Shown here: positions 33,817 through 44,886 of the stretch, piece after piece
Layout: the number at the start of each line of letters is the position of its first letter
Position numbering within the stretch: position 1 is the stretch's first letter
Origin: Akanthomyces muscarius
Lineage: Eukaryota > Ascomycota > Sordariomycetes > Hypocreales > Cordycipitaceae
Length of the DNA stretch: 64,000 nucleotides
Direction of reading: 5' to 3'
NCBI RefSeq assembly: GCF_028009165.1
Contig: NW_026611618.1
Location: 1,860,001 to 1,924,000, forward strand
Position numbers and translations under genes: made by a program
The notes under the pieces: generated by a model
What the model was told of the DNA's origin: nothing
The model's input: only the letters and a program-made list of their open reading frames with translations
The model's database searches: none

Positions 33817-36800
33817 CTAAATATCTGCCCACCGCAAAAGCACAGCGGCGGCAATGACGGGCAAGACGCTCACGAGCTCGCCCAGTCCAGCGAATTCAGG
33901 TGGGATTCTGGCATTGATAAAAGCGCCTGCCGCGAGGAGGACCGCAAACGTGTTGTAAAGAGCACTCCACGCAAAGTTGAACCAGATCCGATTGACCGAC
34001 TTTCGGCTGACATTCATCATTGCGAGGATGCCGTCGAGGTGTGGGCGCACGAGAACCACGTCCGCGGCCGCCTGCGCGACATCGGCGCCTTGGTTGATGT
34101 GCACACCAATCGTGGCCTGCGCGAGAGCAACAGCATCATTCGTGCCATCGCCGCAAAATATGACCGAATCGAGTTTCTTGACATAGTCGCCTTTGCCGGC
34201 CGGAGAGCTGCGAGAAACCACGTTGCTGACAGGGATGCCGAGTTTGGATGCACAAGCCTGAACAGCGCCGTCATCGTCGCCCGACACTAGGTGAACCGAA
34301 ATGTTGCGCTTTTTCAAGGCTTCGACAGTGGTAGCAGCGTCAGGGCGTAGCTCATCTTCGAGGCTATAAGCGGCTATGAGAACGCCATCGATAGAGAAGC
34401 AGAAGACGGTGCAGCCGTTTGCGAGCATTGGTTGAACGAGGGCGTGATTAAACAAGTTAAGCCAGTGAGAATTACCAGCTTGCAGCCGCTGGCCACCAGC
34501 CACGGTCTCGACACCTTTTCCGGTAAGACTTTTCGGCTCAGGAACGGCGGCGGCTGTAATGCCTTTAGTTTCGAGATGGGTAGCTACAGCGATGGAGACG
34601 GGGTGTCTGCTGTTCTGCAGGAGGCCGAGGAGAAGAGGAAGTTTGCTTTCGCCCAAGCATTGCTCCGCAGTGACTGACAGTTTTCCGCGCGTCAAAGTTC
34701 CAGTCTTGTCAAACACAACGTGGCGTGTCTTGTATGCGACTTCAATGGCATCAGCAGACTTGAAGATGATGCCTTTTTTAGCAGCTGCACCACTGGCAAT
34801 GACGATAACCATGGGAACGGCCAGACCAATGGCACAGGGGCAAGAGACGATGAGAACCGTAATGGCGTAGGTAACAGCTTGAATAGTAGCTTCAGACCCG
34901 TTCTGGTGGCGAGTTGTCGTGCCTAAAACGACCCAAATGACAAAGGTAACAATGGTCAAGACCATTACGACGGGGACAAAGTAACATGCAACTTGGTCGG
35001 CGAGGTTTTGTAGTTTCGGTTTCGACAACTTCGCCTCATTGACCATGTCTGCAATCGTATTGATAGTGTTGTCGCAGGGAAGGCGGTTGAGTCGAACAGT
35101 CAAAGCCCCAGGGCCATTGATAGATCCTGCAATAACCGCGGATTTTGGGTACTTCTCAGCAGGCTTTGATTCACCCGTGAGCATGGATTCGTCAGTCTCA
35201 GAAGAACCGGAAATGACAGTACCGTCGGTCGGAATTCTGCTGTCGGGAAGAACCCTAAAAACGTCACCATATTGAAGGAGACGGACGTCAATCTCGCGTT
35301 CGGTGCCGTTTACAAGTAGAATAGCCGTCGGCGATTGCAACGACTCCATAGAAATGGACTCGACAGCTCTCTGACGCGCCAGGGCAGCAACCCATCGCCC
35401 AACCATGATCAGTGTGACGAGAAGCGTGCTGGTCTCGAAAAATTGACCAGTCGAAAGTGGCTTGCCTGCAATAAGGTATCCGAAAGAAACGACAGAGAAA
35501 GCGTAGGCGGCGCTGGTACTCAAGACAATGAGTAAGTCCATTTCAATGACCCGGGAAAAGACGAGAGCTTTGAGCGCCTTGGGATAAAAAGGGCCACCGA
35601 TGACGACCTGGACAATGGTAGCCAGGGCGAGCGAGGCGGAGGAGTAGGCAACTTCTCTCTTAGGTAGCGGTGCCCAAGCCAGGACCAAGACTGGAATCGT
35701 CAAGATGGCAGAGAGAAGCGTCATCCATCCAATGTGCTTGACATGCTTGCTACCTGCTTCAAGTGACGCGTCGCCACGAGGAGGTGCAAGACCAAATGGC
35801 TCTCCCCAGGACCTCTCGGCAAGATCTCGAGCTCCCACAATCTTAGGATCGAATGTGGCGCGAACGGTCTGCTTGTCAATGACCACCATATCCATGACCC
35901 CATCCGGCCAGGTTTGGTCGATGAATTTGGAAGGGTCGGTGGAGATGATTAAGTCGAGACTGGATCCTTGATTCTGCATACGCTCACATTTGAACTCAGT
36001 CGTCCGCTCCAGATGCTTAATCACTTCAGCAACGGTGCCAAGGCGAAGATCAATGTTGAATTCGGCACGCGAGAGAACCAGACTCGTTTTGAGATCTTTG
36101 ACTGCGGGAACACTGGCAAGAGTTCGACTGAGCTTTGTTTCACAGCCAGTGCAAGTCATGCCAGAGATGCTGAGAATGACACGCTCTTTACCGAGTCCTT
36201 GATCCTCAATATCGGGAATGGCTTCAATGGCCATGTTGCCATCGTGGTCCACTGTCGCGGGGACATCACAGCAAGAATCTGCACAACTTTCTGCTGCAAC
36301 GGCCGGCTTCTTGCAGCAAGCGTCGGCGCAGCTCTTGTCAGCAAGAGAGGAATCGCAGCAAGAATCGGCACAGCTGTTGTCAACAGCAGGCTGCTCGCAG
36401 CTCATCGCAGTGCGACTGTTCATCTTTCTGACTGGTGCGTCACAGCACGCATCCGCACAACTCCTTGCTGCATTTTTTGGCTCCTCGCTGCAGGGCTCAA
36501 CGCAAGCTTCCCCGGCGGCATGTTTCTCACAGCAGGAATGGGCGCGGCTTTTCTCGGCAGGCTTCAGCTCAGCGCAAGAACCAGCAGAGTTCAATACCTT
36601 AGCCACAGGCTTCTCGCAAGCGTCTCCACAGGCAGCCTTGTTGTCAGTAAGCTTCTCGCAGCAGCCAGCAGCCAATCCCTTTTCAGCGGCAACTGGTTTG
36701 CCGCAGCAAGACGAAGCGTTGCTCGCAGACTTGTTGTCTTCACCACAGCAAGATCCACCGCCTGACGTGCAACCACTCGCCTCAGCGCAGGGATACTCTT

Positions 36801-37514
36801 TTTCTTTTCCCTTGCGAGTCGCCGACATCGACATCACAACAGCAGGCGAGCAGCAAGATCCAGGGCAGGCGTTCTTGGGCGGTGCTGCGGTCGGCCTGAG
36901 AGCGCTGTCACCCGAGCCTTTGCCACGCAGCCGGAGTCGATTCTGCGTGGCCTGATCCTTCGTGACACTGCTGCTGCTGCTGCTGCTACTTCTAACGGTC
37001 TCGGAAGAGCGGGAGCGACCCTGGGGCAAATTGGCACGCCCTCCGCTACCGCCGTAGGCAGAGTGGCGATCACGAATGTCGCAGCACGTCTCTTCGCCAA
37101 GGGCGATAAGGGCACGGCAGATGCATCCTAGCGTTTCAAGGGTGACGCTGTAGCGGTCGAGAATCGAGAGGCTGTGCTGAGAACAGGCCTTGCCGTCGAC
37201 CACGCCGCGGCAGGCTGAGCAGATGGTCAGCTCGTGGGCCGGGAGGAGGTAATAATTGGGGATGGATGCATACTATCGGGGCCGCCCGCGCACTCGCGCA
37301 CGGCGAGGCGATCAAGGCAAGACGTGTCGCAGCATGGACCAGGTTTGCCGGCGCAGCAGTCGGGAGCAGCGTCCTTGTCTTTGTCCAGATCGTTGTCTGC
37401 GGCGAGAATGGTCTTGTCAGAGTCGACGCAGCACAAGTCGCGGCAACCGCCCGGCTGAGGAGTCACAGCTGGAGCAGCCTCGACGGGAGGAGGGGCACAG
37501 CAATCAGAGCCCAT
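33817..37514 (-). CDS. P1B-type copper-exporting ATPase with Cys-rich N-terminus (CrpA-like)
   Basis: Two exons (37514-37274, 37214-33817) joined over a 59-nt intron give 1212 residues. Residues 1-400 carry nearly fifty cysteines, mostly in CC pairs, including four copies of SCADxCC. One HMA metal-binding domain follows (MTCTGC, about 433-438). The ATPase core has TGES (760-763), the metal-transporting CPC in membrane helix 6 (872-874), the phosphorylated DKTGTLT (916-922), the P1B SRHP motif (His 951) and GDGTND (1102-1107). The family exports Cu+ from the cytosol, and Aspergillus CrpA with a similar Cys-rich N-terminus gives copper resistance. The last helix is LVSVLPVIAAAVLL and lacks the usual MxxSS of copper ATPases. 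The first exon would be missed if only the long open frame were used; splicing reads GGPD-T-CRGVV. Induction by copper is likely but not shown. Confidence 0.93.
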
Positions 37515-38012
37515 CTTTTTTGGAGTTTCGTTTTATTTTCCAGTTCAGTCAGTATGCGTATTTCTTTTCTTTATGGCTGATTTGCTTTGTGTTTGTTAAG
37601 TTGGGATTCCGGCAGAGTGCCTATCCACTCGGCCAGCATGTAATCTTGGCAGCTGGAACAGCACGTGATGAATCTTCTCCGTGATCGGAAGCAGCTTTTG
37701 TTCATCTGCTTTATTGTCGACATCTGTTTTGAAGCTGAAGTCACTTGAGATCGTATACCAAACCAGCGGATATACTGTTCGTTCTGGGCTTACACTCGCC
37801 ACGGTGGAGATCTTTAGTGTGCGAAGCTGGTAACTAAAGTTAGATCTTGCTGGAGATGGTCTGTTTTGTTTTAAAGCCGGACCCTAACCCAACACTCTGC
37901 CTCGGCGAAACATTCGGGAATTCATATAATACCAAAGCAATTTGTGTCAACATTATCTTAGATCGTTTCCGTGCTGTATTCTATGGTTTGTATTACCCGC
38001 AATTGTACGCTC
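37515..38012. other. promoter region of the copper ATPase gene
   Basis: 498 bp between the copper ATPase start and the 3' end of the beta-mannosidase gene. It includes a CACGTGA element near 37,662. I did not find a convincing copper-factor (Mac1/Ace1-type) site by eye. Confidence 0.55.
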
Positions 38013-41000
38013 CTAATCGTGGTTTAGATCCCACAAGCTATTAACTGTGACATTATGTACCCAGCTGCCATTCGTCTCGTCTTGTTGCAGCGTGAACCCA
38101 ATCTCTTTCTTCTGCCCTGGTAATAGCACAAATGCGTTATCATCGAAAAAGCCCACCATGTCGGCAGGGTGCGTAAGCCAAGTGTACAGCGACACACTTT
38201 TGGTCGCCTCCACGGTAAATTTGCCCGAGGCGGCGTCGTACGTGAGACGCAAGCCAGGATCTGTTATTTTTGCCTTTTTTGGTGCAACAGGGAGAAACGA
38301 AACCTCATGTGTAAACTTCTCGCGCACGTTGGAATTTGGAAGCTGGCCATGGGCTTCGACCGATAGCATAAGCAACGCATTTTCAGGGTCTGCCATAGTA
38401 AAGGCTCGCAAGACAGCCTTGTGCACTTTGGTGCTGCTGAGGGCATCGACAGTGAAATTGAGGGTCTTGGGGAACTTGAGATTGTTTTTCAGTGGTTTGC
38501 CTTGCAAATCGACCCAAGTCATAGAGACCTCTCCGGAGACCGCCTGCCACAAATCCGAGGTGACCCAAATTTCCAGATTTTTCGACGCGCTGTTCCATGA
38601 AGTTGATACGACAACATTCTGGTAACCGCGGCGGATGTAGTACGGTAGTACTTTCCAACGACCGCCGTACTCGAGAGCCGCCCAGCTCGGCGCCTGCCAA
38701 ACGTCATTCAGCTGCCAGAATAAGGTACCTCGCTGTCGTTCTTTTCCGCCGCTGCCGCGACGATAGAACTGGATCTGGTTCTGATAGAAATCGGCCTGGA
38801 ATAGCTGCGTTGCATGGCACCACGCGCTGAAATGTTCGATTGGATCTGTCTTCTCGGGCAAAGGGTAGTAAAGCTCCACAGCGTCTGTCATTTCTCCCAT
38901 GCCCTTCAAGCTCTTGGACACGTCTGCAACCAGGCCACCTGGTGGATAGTGATGGTTCCTGGAAACAATCACAGAAGAATTAAATTGCAAATCTTCGTCA
39001 TTGATGGCAGTTCTCCACGTCTGCAAACTAGGCATGCTCTGGAAACCAAACTCGGTCGCAAAACGCCCCACGGGATACGCACTTTCGTCAAATGCTGGGC
39101 CAGCTTCGTACTTGTAGTACTCCGTGTCGCCGTAGAGGTGGCCTTTGGTCTTATTGTCGTACACTTGTACCATAGGTACAGGAAGGTTCATGTCAATTTT
39201 CGTCCATCCGTTGTTGCCGCTCGAAGGGGTGTAAGAAATCGATCGGGAGTTGGCAGCCACTACTCGAAAGAGAGTGTCGATGTAAAGGTGTTCATACTGG
39301 CCCACGTACAACAGATAGTTCTTGTTATCTGCCATCTTTGAGATTGGGAGGACAACATTTTCGATCTCATTGCCACCGGCCCAGCATGCCAATGACGGAT
39401 GGTGATTGACACGACGAACATTGTCGGCCGCCTCCTTCCGCACACTCTCGATAAAATTTGTGTCGTCCGGATACAGTGCATCTCCAAACTGAAACTCGCT
39501 CCACAGAAGGATGCCACGCTCATCAGCTATATCGTAAATGAAATCGGGGAGATAGGAGCCAGACGACCAAACGCGAAGCATGTTGAACTTTTGGTGCTGC
39601 ATGGCGTCAAACATGTCGTTCATCTGCTTGGCGTTGGCGCGCGGCCAAAAAACATCTGGTGGTACGAGACTGGAGCCTTTGACATAAAATTGATGGCCGT
39701 TGATCTCGAAATGCCAGTCGTTTCCGGGCTGTTTGCCTCCCGTAACCTCTTCCTCGCTCGTGGCTCCAGTACTGAGAAGAATAGTGCGAAATCCAAAACG
39801 TCGTGAGGATTTCAATAGTGGTGATGAGCCATTTGAGTTCCGCACCTCAAGCTCAATGGTGTACATGCTTTGATCTCCCATGCCATTTGGCCACCAGAGC
39901 TTTGGCTTTGAGCTGCCAATATCGATGCTGCCACTGATTGCATTTTCAGATACCTGCAGGTCCGCCAGTTGGCCTTGGAATAACACCGCGCAATCTTTTG
40001 AAGTGCTCGTGATCGTGGCGTCGATGTAGGAGCCGCTCGGCAGGGTTCCGATGTAATCGATACTAGCATTTACCACCCACGGCTGACTTTGGTCGGGGGC
40101 GAAATTATTGGTCTGGCCTCGCCGATAGACGTCAACAACAGTGTTTACCGCATGCAGATACTCTTCATCTCGGACTTGGACGATTCGGCCGCTTTTCCAT
40201 GGCCCTGCAGGAGTGAATGCAGGACTCCAATCCCAGCCAAAGTCAGACTGTTGCTTTCTGACAAAGTTCCTGTTCGGAACTTCGAACGTCCATGCGGCGA
40301 TAAGTGCTTTTGACCAGGCTAACGCATCGAGTTAGTTTTCCTTTCGAGGGAAAAAATCGCAAGACAGATAATTAGTCGTGTATACTTACGTTGTGGCTTG
40401 CTAGCGGATATGGCGTTAGCAATCTTCGGCGCGCTTCCAAAGTTGAGGCTCAACCTGGGCGTGTCTTTACAGCTTTGCATAGCCGGAGTGATATCAAACT
40501 GCCACTGGCGAAATTGATTGTCTGTGCTGCCAATAACCCGATCACAAAATTTCACTGTCGCAAAGGTGTCCAATCCATCGAACACGAGCCAAGTTTTCAG
40601 GCCTTCATCGTGAGTACTGCAACACCGTTAGCCGGGAGCAGGTTAGCCTATTAAAGAAGCTTACAGATTAGCGAGAGGACCACTTGTATATGTCCAGTTC
40701 TGATTCGCTATCCATCGGAGATCAATATCGTTGAAGCCGCGGAGTCTAGATCAGAGTCGCGTCAGTCACAATCAGATTCAATACCTCCACTGGCGTTGAC
40801 ATACGGATCCTCTAACCTTGTCAGCATGTCCAAAATCCGAATCGTCAGTTGTTTGCCTTACCAATAACCCCAGCAGCAAACAAGTCGAGCTGTACGTGTG
40901 ATGGAAATTTTCCCGGCACCGTAATATTCCCATGCTCATTCGTCACGGTCCATTTTGCATCGTCGAGGGAAGAAATGCCGGCACCATTCTGTAACGCTGT

Positions 41001-41060
41001 CACAGCTCCAGCAGCTAGATTGGCACAGAGCGCGACGACGGAAAACAATGTCGACTGCAT
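38013..41060 (-). CDS. mndA: secreted GH2 beta-mannosidase
   Basis: Removes terminal beta-mannose from mannan and manno-oligosaccharides outside the cell. Five exons are needed: 41060-40862, a 7-nt exon 40811-40805, 40745-40665, 40616-40390 and 40318-38013. Introns are 50, 59, 48 and 71 nt, and the product is 939 residues, close to the roughly 930 of Aspergillus MndA. The 7-nt exon (AGGATCC) restores frame and the family block VIEDPLRGFNDIDLRWIANQNW. Both flanking introns have CTGAC branch points and canonical ends. A signal peptide covers about residues 1-20. GH2 features include SDFGWDWSP, the acid/base region WAGGNEIEN (NE) and the nucleophile region ATEFGFQSMPS. Many N-glycosylation sequons are present. 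A GGCTAA motif about 405 bp upstream fits XlnR/Clr-type control but is weak evidence. Confidence 0.93.
40805..40811 (-). other. mndA: 7-nt microexon of the beta-mannosidase gene
   Basis: AGGATCC on the minus strand lies between acceptor GGTTAG and donor GTATGT. With exon 1 ending in ATTG and exon 3 starting ACTCCGC, it yields I-E-D-P-L-R-G. Without it the frame breaks. Using the next downstream donor (GTATTG) also gives the wrong frame for the conserved RGFNDIDLRW. Transcript evidence is not available here. Confidence 0.75.
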
Positions 41061-41650
41061 GATGAGTGATGGCAGCAGAGCTTGGCTCTTAACTGCATTA
41101 TTTTCAAGCTCACCGAGGCTTGAAAAAGGGAATGTATGTATGATGAGCCCTTGTATGTTGGGGGCAGCAGCCTGTTTGCTTTTGTGGCTGGTCTTTGCGT
41201 CATAGCGCACGTTACAATGCAACCGCCAAGATGGACTCGGAGACATACATGATCCAGGGAGTGTGTGGTAATGAAGCTGGAGCAAGGGCTGATAGAAGGG
41301 CGCGTTGACCTGGAAATCAAGTCAGTGCAGTTAGCGCATAGACTGCTGAATTTCCGGCCGCGTGCTGAACATCATCTCTCCAATAGGTTGGCCCAAAAAT
41401 GCCAGCCAGTCGAAAGCAACTCATCATTGGCGACCGAGTTAAAAACGTATTGGATATTCGTTGTGGCTAACTGATTTAAATACTCCATTGTCGTTGCCAT
41501 TATATCGACACAGATCACTGCAGTACTGCCTCTGATCTTTCGTTTCTCTCGAAAGCCTTCGGATCCACTTGCTCGAATGTGCCGGAAATAACAAGTGTAA
41601 GACAGACAACAAGATAAGGAGGGAGGGAAACACACGGCTTTAGTGACTCG
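41061..41650. other. promoter region of the beta-mannosidase gene
   Basis: 590 bp before the beta-mannosidase ATG. It includes GGCTAA at 41,465-41,470, the core bound by XlnR-type cellulase/hemicellulase activators. The left part next to the ATG is the likely leader. The right end is the 3' flank of the DUF7704 gene. Confidence 0.5.
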
Positions 41651-42115
41651 CTAGGCAGACTTCTTAGCAGCTGCCGGTCTCCCACAGCCAACTCCCAGGA
41701 GAAAAAGCGCTCGGATAACGGTGAGCATAACGTAGGTACCGGCCAATCCCTTGTCGTCAGAGGTCCAGGTTGACGGGCTGAGTCGGCCTTGATTAGCCAG
41801 CGAATTGTAGATGCCGCTCAGACCTGCGATGTCAGAGAGGAACAGGGCGAATTGGAAGATGCGCCACACGCCCAGGTCCTGGGAATAACGGGGCAACACA
41901 GCCGATACGACTGCAATGGCCAGCGCGAGGCCGCCCGTCTGGTGGAAGAGGAAGACCTGGTTCGGGTCGTACGTAGACGCCGGCGCAGATGCCCTGACCG
42001 CGGCATCTGGGTCCACAAAGTTGAGATAGACACCCCAGAGCGCCACAAGAGGATCGAGATTCTTGAAGAAGAAGCTGTAAAAGCGGGGGACGACGGAGGC
42101 AGAGTTGGTGGCCAT
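41651..42115 (-). CDS. DUF7704-type four-helix membrane protein, 154 aa
   Basis: A single exon from ATG 42115. The open frame runs further upstream only to a TTG, and MATNSASVVPRFYSFFFKNLDP is the usual start of this fungal family. About four membrane helices are visible, near residues 15-35, 58-80, 84-108 and 124-145. Between helices 1 and 2 is a short luminal segment ending YDPNQVFLFHQTGGLAL. DUF7704 proteins are common near fungal secondary-metabolite and accessory genes, and no function is established. The C-terminal CGRPAAAKKSA could be a cytosolic tail. It is the first of five consecutive intact minus-strand genes up to 51.2 kb. Confidence 0.8.
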   Translation of the reverse strand: MATNSASVVPRFYSFFFKNLDPLVALWGVYLNFVDPDAAVRASAPASTYDPNQVFLFHQTGGLALAIAVVSAVLPRYSQDLGVWRIFQFALFLSDIAGLSGIYNSLANQGRLSPSTWTSDDKGLAGTYVMLTVIRALFLLGVGCGRPAAAKKSA

Positions 42116-43160
42116 TGTAGTGATTGAAAAGTTGGCAGTATGCTTTATGAAGGAGTTCGGTTGATGAAAGGCGATTTCTTCCAACAGTATAATGATGAAG
42201 CAGAGGTTCGAAGCGTCGATTATGCACGCGTCGACGCGCTGGCTTGATTATATAGTAATAAAGTTTTCCGATTAGTCGATGGCATTTCGGTCATCCGAGC
42301 CGCTAGGTGATGTCCGCTAATACTGGTAACTAGCCAACGCCAGGCCAACTGCTTATGGTGGCGCAGGGCTGGACCAGACTAATGAGGAAGAGGTTTGTTT
42401 GCAATTCTGCACCAAGAACCACGGGAATTAGTATAGAAAATTGTGAAAACGCGATGCGGGTGCGCTAAATCCTCATACTACCCGACTTCCACGGAGTTAA
42501 TCGCGCATGTGCGACCCTCTGGAGTCTATGTCCGACTCTGTATCACGAACCGTTATATGGTAGTGTCTCTCAGAGCTCGTGTCAACTGTACAATCTCACG
42601 TACCTGCGAGAACCACGGACTGCCTTCAAATCATAATCTCGTGCATTTCCAACGTACAACACACCACGAAACTCAATGCTTATCAGACCCTCAAAGGCTC
42701 AGGGGCAACATTCAGGTACAAATGCTCGGCCCAGAATTCAGTCGATCAAGTGCTGCTATTTCAGGTACCGGTGGAGTCGCCGCTGTGATAGCTGGTCCGG
42801 AGGCCGAGCGCTGATGGGCACGGTAAGTTGACTAAGGAATGTGCCGACCGATGCGGGCATTGGACAAAGCCGAGAGGCCCGTGGAAGCAGCAGTCACAGA
42901 CAGCCTTGCGAAGGCTCGGTGCTCACAATTTTTCAACTATGCATTCTTTTTATTTCGATTTTGACGGCCCAAGACATCAATCACCTCTAGAGTAGATGAT
43001 CCTGGCGATTGAGTCGCCGCTATCAAGTCTATGACCTGCTAGGTTGATCCCATCCTCCGCGACCCATTTTCAATCAGCTAACATGGAGAAAACCAATCTG
43101 TATAGAGATGCTGTCTCTAGTTTGTCGGTCGGCCGACGGCGTCTTAGGCAAGTAACGTAT
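42116..43160. other. gene-free interval
   Basis: About 1 kb between the DUF7704 start and the end of the small peptide gene. It is AT-richer than the housekeeping regions and has no supported gene. It should contain the DUF7704 promoter near 42,116-42,300. Confidence 0.55.
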
Positions 43161-43364
43161 TTACGGGATAACACAACCGCAAGCCTTGGGCTGAATAGGG
43201 CATGTGCAATCCTGTATTCGCCTGATCAGCAATATGTCACCGGGCGCCATCCCTACAATTCGTGTTCCATTCCGCCGGAGATGACTTACGCTGCGAGTGT
43301 CCGGCACCGGCTTGGCGACAGCGACGGCAGCGACGCTGAGGACGGCGAGGATGGAGAACTTCAT
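43161..43364 (-). CDS. tiny secreted cysteine-rich peptide
   Basis: ATG 43364 opens a clear signal peptide (MKFSILAVLSVAAVAVA). A GTAAGT at 43289 and an ATACAG ending at 43212 define a 78-nt intron with a GCTGATC branch-like site. Splicing gives 41 residues, exons 43364-43290 and 43211-43161, with a mature part of about 24 residues ending in CTCPIQPKACGC plus VIP. It holds four cysteines as CxC...CxC. Because the intron length is a multiple of three and stop-free, an unspliced transcript would still encode a 67-residue secreted protein with the same C-terminus. Function is unknown; candidates are an effector, an antimicrobial or signalling peptide, or a metal-binding peptide. Too small for homology-based annotation; confidence rests on the signal peptide and splice signals. 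Confidence 0.6.
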   Translation of the reverse strand: MKFSILAVLSVAAVAVAKPVPDTRSVSHLRRNGTRIVGMAPGDILLIRRIQDCTCPIQPKACGCVIP

Positions 43365-43668
43365 CGTGTGTTTATGCCGTGCTGATTTCTGCAAGACGAT
43401 TCCTTTACTTTGCAGGTAAATACTGAAGATTTGCTCGTCGCTAAGAATACTAGCACAAATGGGAGTCGACCCTTTTTATATCGCGACAGCCCCCGTCAGC
43501 CAGCGCCACTGACTAGCACAAGCCAGGCCAAGGCTACTTACTATACGGACTTGAAGGAACTTTTGCTATCACCAAGCCTATTTGTCACACTCGCTAGCAA
43601 GATCCATTGCTTCTCCAATGGATGCTAGAATTATGACCCCAGTCTACACTTCCCTGCTAATATCTTCT

Positions 43669-43875
43669 TCAAAGCTCGCTGGTGGCTCTGGTAGCCCCGC
43701 TGGAGACGTAACGGAAAACACGAAATGGCCAAAGCCACCGCCACGGCCAGTCCTCCAGGCTTGTGCTACGTAGTTTTAAAAGTTTGCGTAGGTCTTGCTC
43801 AGTAAACCCAATGTGCTGTGAGGCGGTGCCGTGCGTATCTCTCAAGAATTTACTTGTCAACGCTCGTGTGATGCT
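43669..43875 (-). pseudogene. possible C-terminal remnant of a methyltransferase
   Basis: A minus-strand frame without ATG reads ...ASQHIGFTEQDLRKLLK... then EDWPWRWLWPFRVFRYV. The block HxGFTEQxLRxLL followed by an aromatic FRVFRY segment resembles the last part of class I SAM methyltransferases of fungi. Upstream in the same frame is a stop. In the next frame a segment LVLSLDNVASSFNEASHE could be the preceding piece, so a frameshift is likely. No start, no SAM-binding motif and no intact body remain. Confidence 0.3.
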
Positions 43876-44105
43876 TCATTGAAGGAGGATGCAACATTAT
43901 CGAGCGACAGCACCAGGTGCACCAGCTTATTGTATTTATTTTTTCTTGCGCTGGTCTCCTATTGAGCCAAAGATCCCATCTACTGGTGATGACGGGGTAA
44001 ATCAACTTCTTTTGCATTAGCCCAGTTTACTAGAGCAGTGTCGCTGTTAAGCATGCCGGTATATGTGACACTAACAATACACGATTCCTCCAGTCACCCC
44101 AGGTT

Positions 44106-44219
44106 CTACTGAGAAGCGGGTTTCTGGGCTGCAGCTAGCCTTTCGTCAAGTCGAATAGCTGCAGCCAATTCGTTAGAATCCGAGAACTCGACTCCAGTTA
44201 TCTTCTGGGATATCTCCAT
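44106..44219 (-). pseudogene. short coding trace of uncertain origin
   Basis: A 37-codon frame starts MEISQKITGVEFSDSNELAA and ends AAAQKPASQ. Its composition is protein-like, and the KITG-F-D---L--A pattern vaguely recalls the first helices of RNase III-like domains. An overlapping frame with its own ATG at 44,247 (MADAEDRLAYGDIPED) stops nearby. It may be a broken gene start or chance; I cannot name it. Confidence 0.2.
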
Positions 44220-44886
44220 ACGCTAGTCGGTCTTCGGCGTCTGCCATTTTCGGTGTCTTATCGTTCTCCTCGTGATGGTATAAACGAACAAGTCAGATAC
44301 ACCCCGTTGCGGCACGGGTCAGTATCTACGGAGAGAATACTTTGACATTATACTGATTGAACCGAGCCTTCTAGATTCTAGTCTCGATGTTTTACAAGGC
44401 CTCAGCGCATTTATTTCGCGCCTGGCCAAGAGCACTGGGAGGTTCCAGACGCTGTGTCACAAAGCCAATGTGCCGCTGATCTAGTGGATAACTAGTATTC
44501 TCAAGCGCTGACCACGCTCGGCGATGTACAAATCCACACATTTACGTTTATTCTGTTCATCCCGTTGGTAACTTTTGCCCGTGTGCCTCCTGCAACTATC
44601 TCATTCTCGCCCCAGGTAGGGGGCTGCACATAATAAGGCTGATGCTGCGCTGGTTAACTAGAGGATACTGCCGAGGTTGGTAGCCCATCAAGAAAGTGAT
44701 GCTATGACATATGAGTAAGAAGAGGGTATTTGTATTAGAAATCTGTCGCTTTAGAGAAAAGGAATTCTGTAAACATATTTATGGCTGTCGTCTTCGTGGT
44801 ATACTGCGCCTACGCTTAAAAAGTTCGACTCAAACAAGACGCATGTTGACACGGATGCTTCTTCACGGCCCATCCGCACCGCGACT

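Larger units (their letters stand above)
43365..44886. other. interval with decayed coding traces
   Basis: 1.5 kb containing no intact gene but at least two minus-strand traces, described separately (43,669-43,875 and 44,106-44,219). Stops and frame changes interrupt both. This suggests an accessory gene or genes have decayed between the small peptide and the TLC-Lgt fusion gene. Confidence 0.45.
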
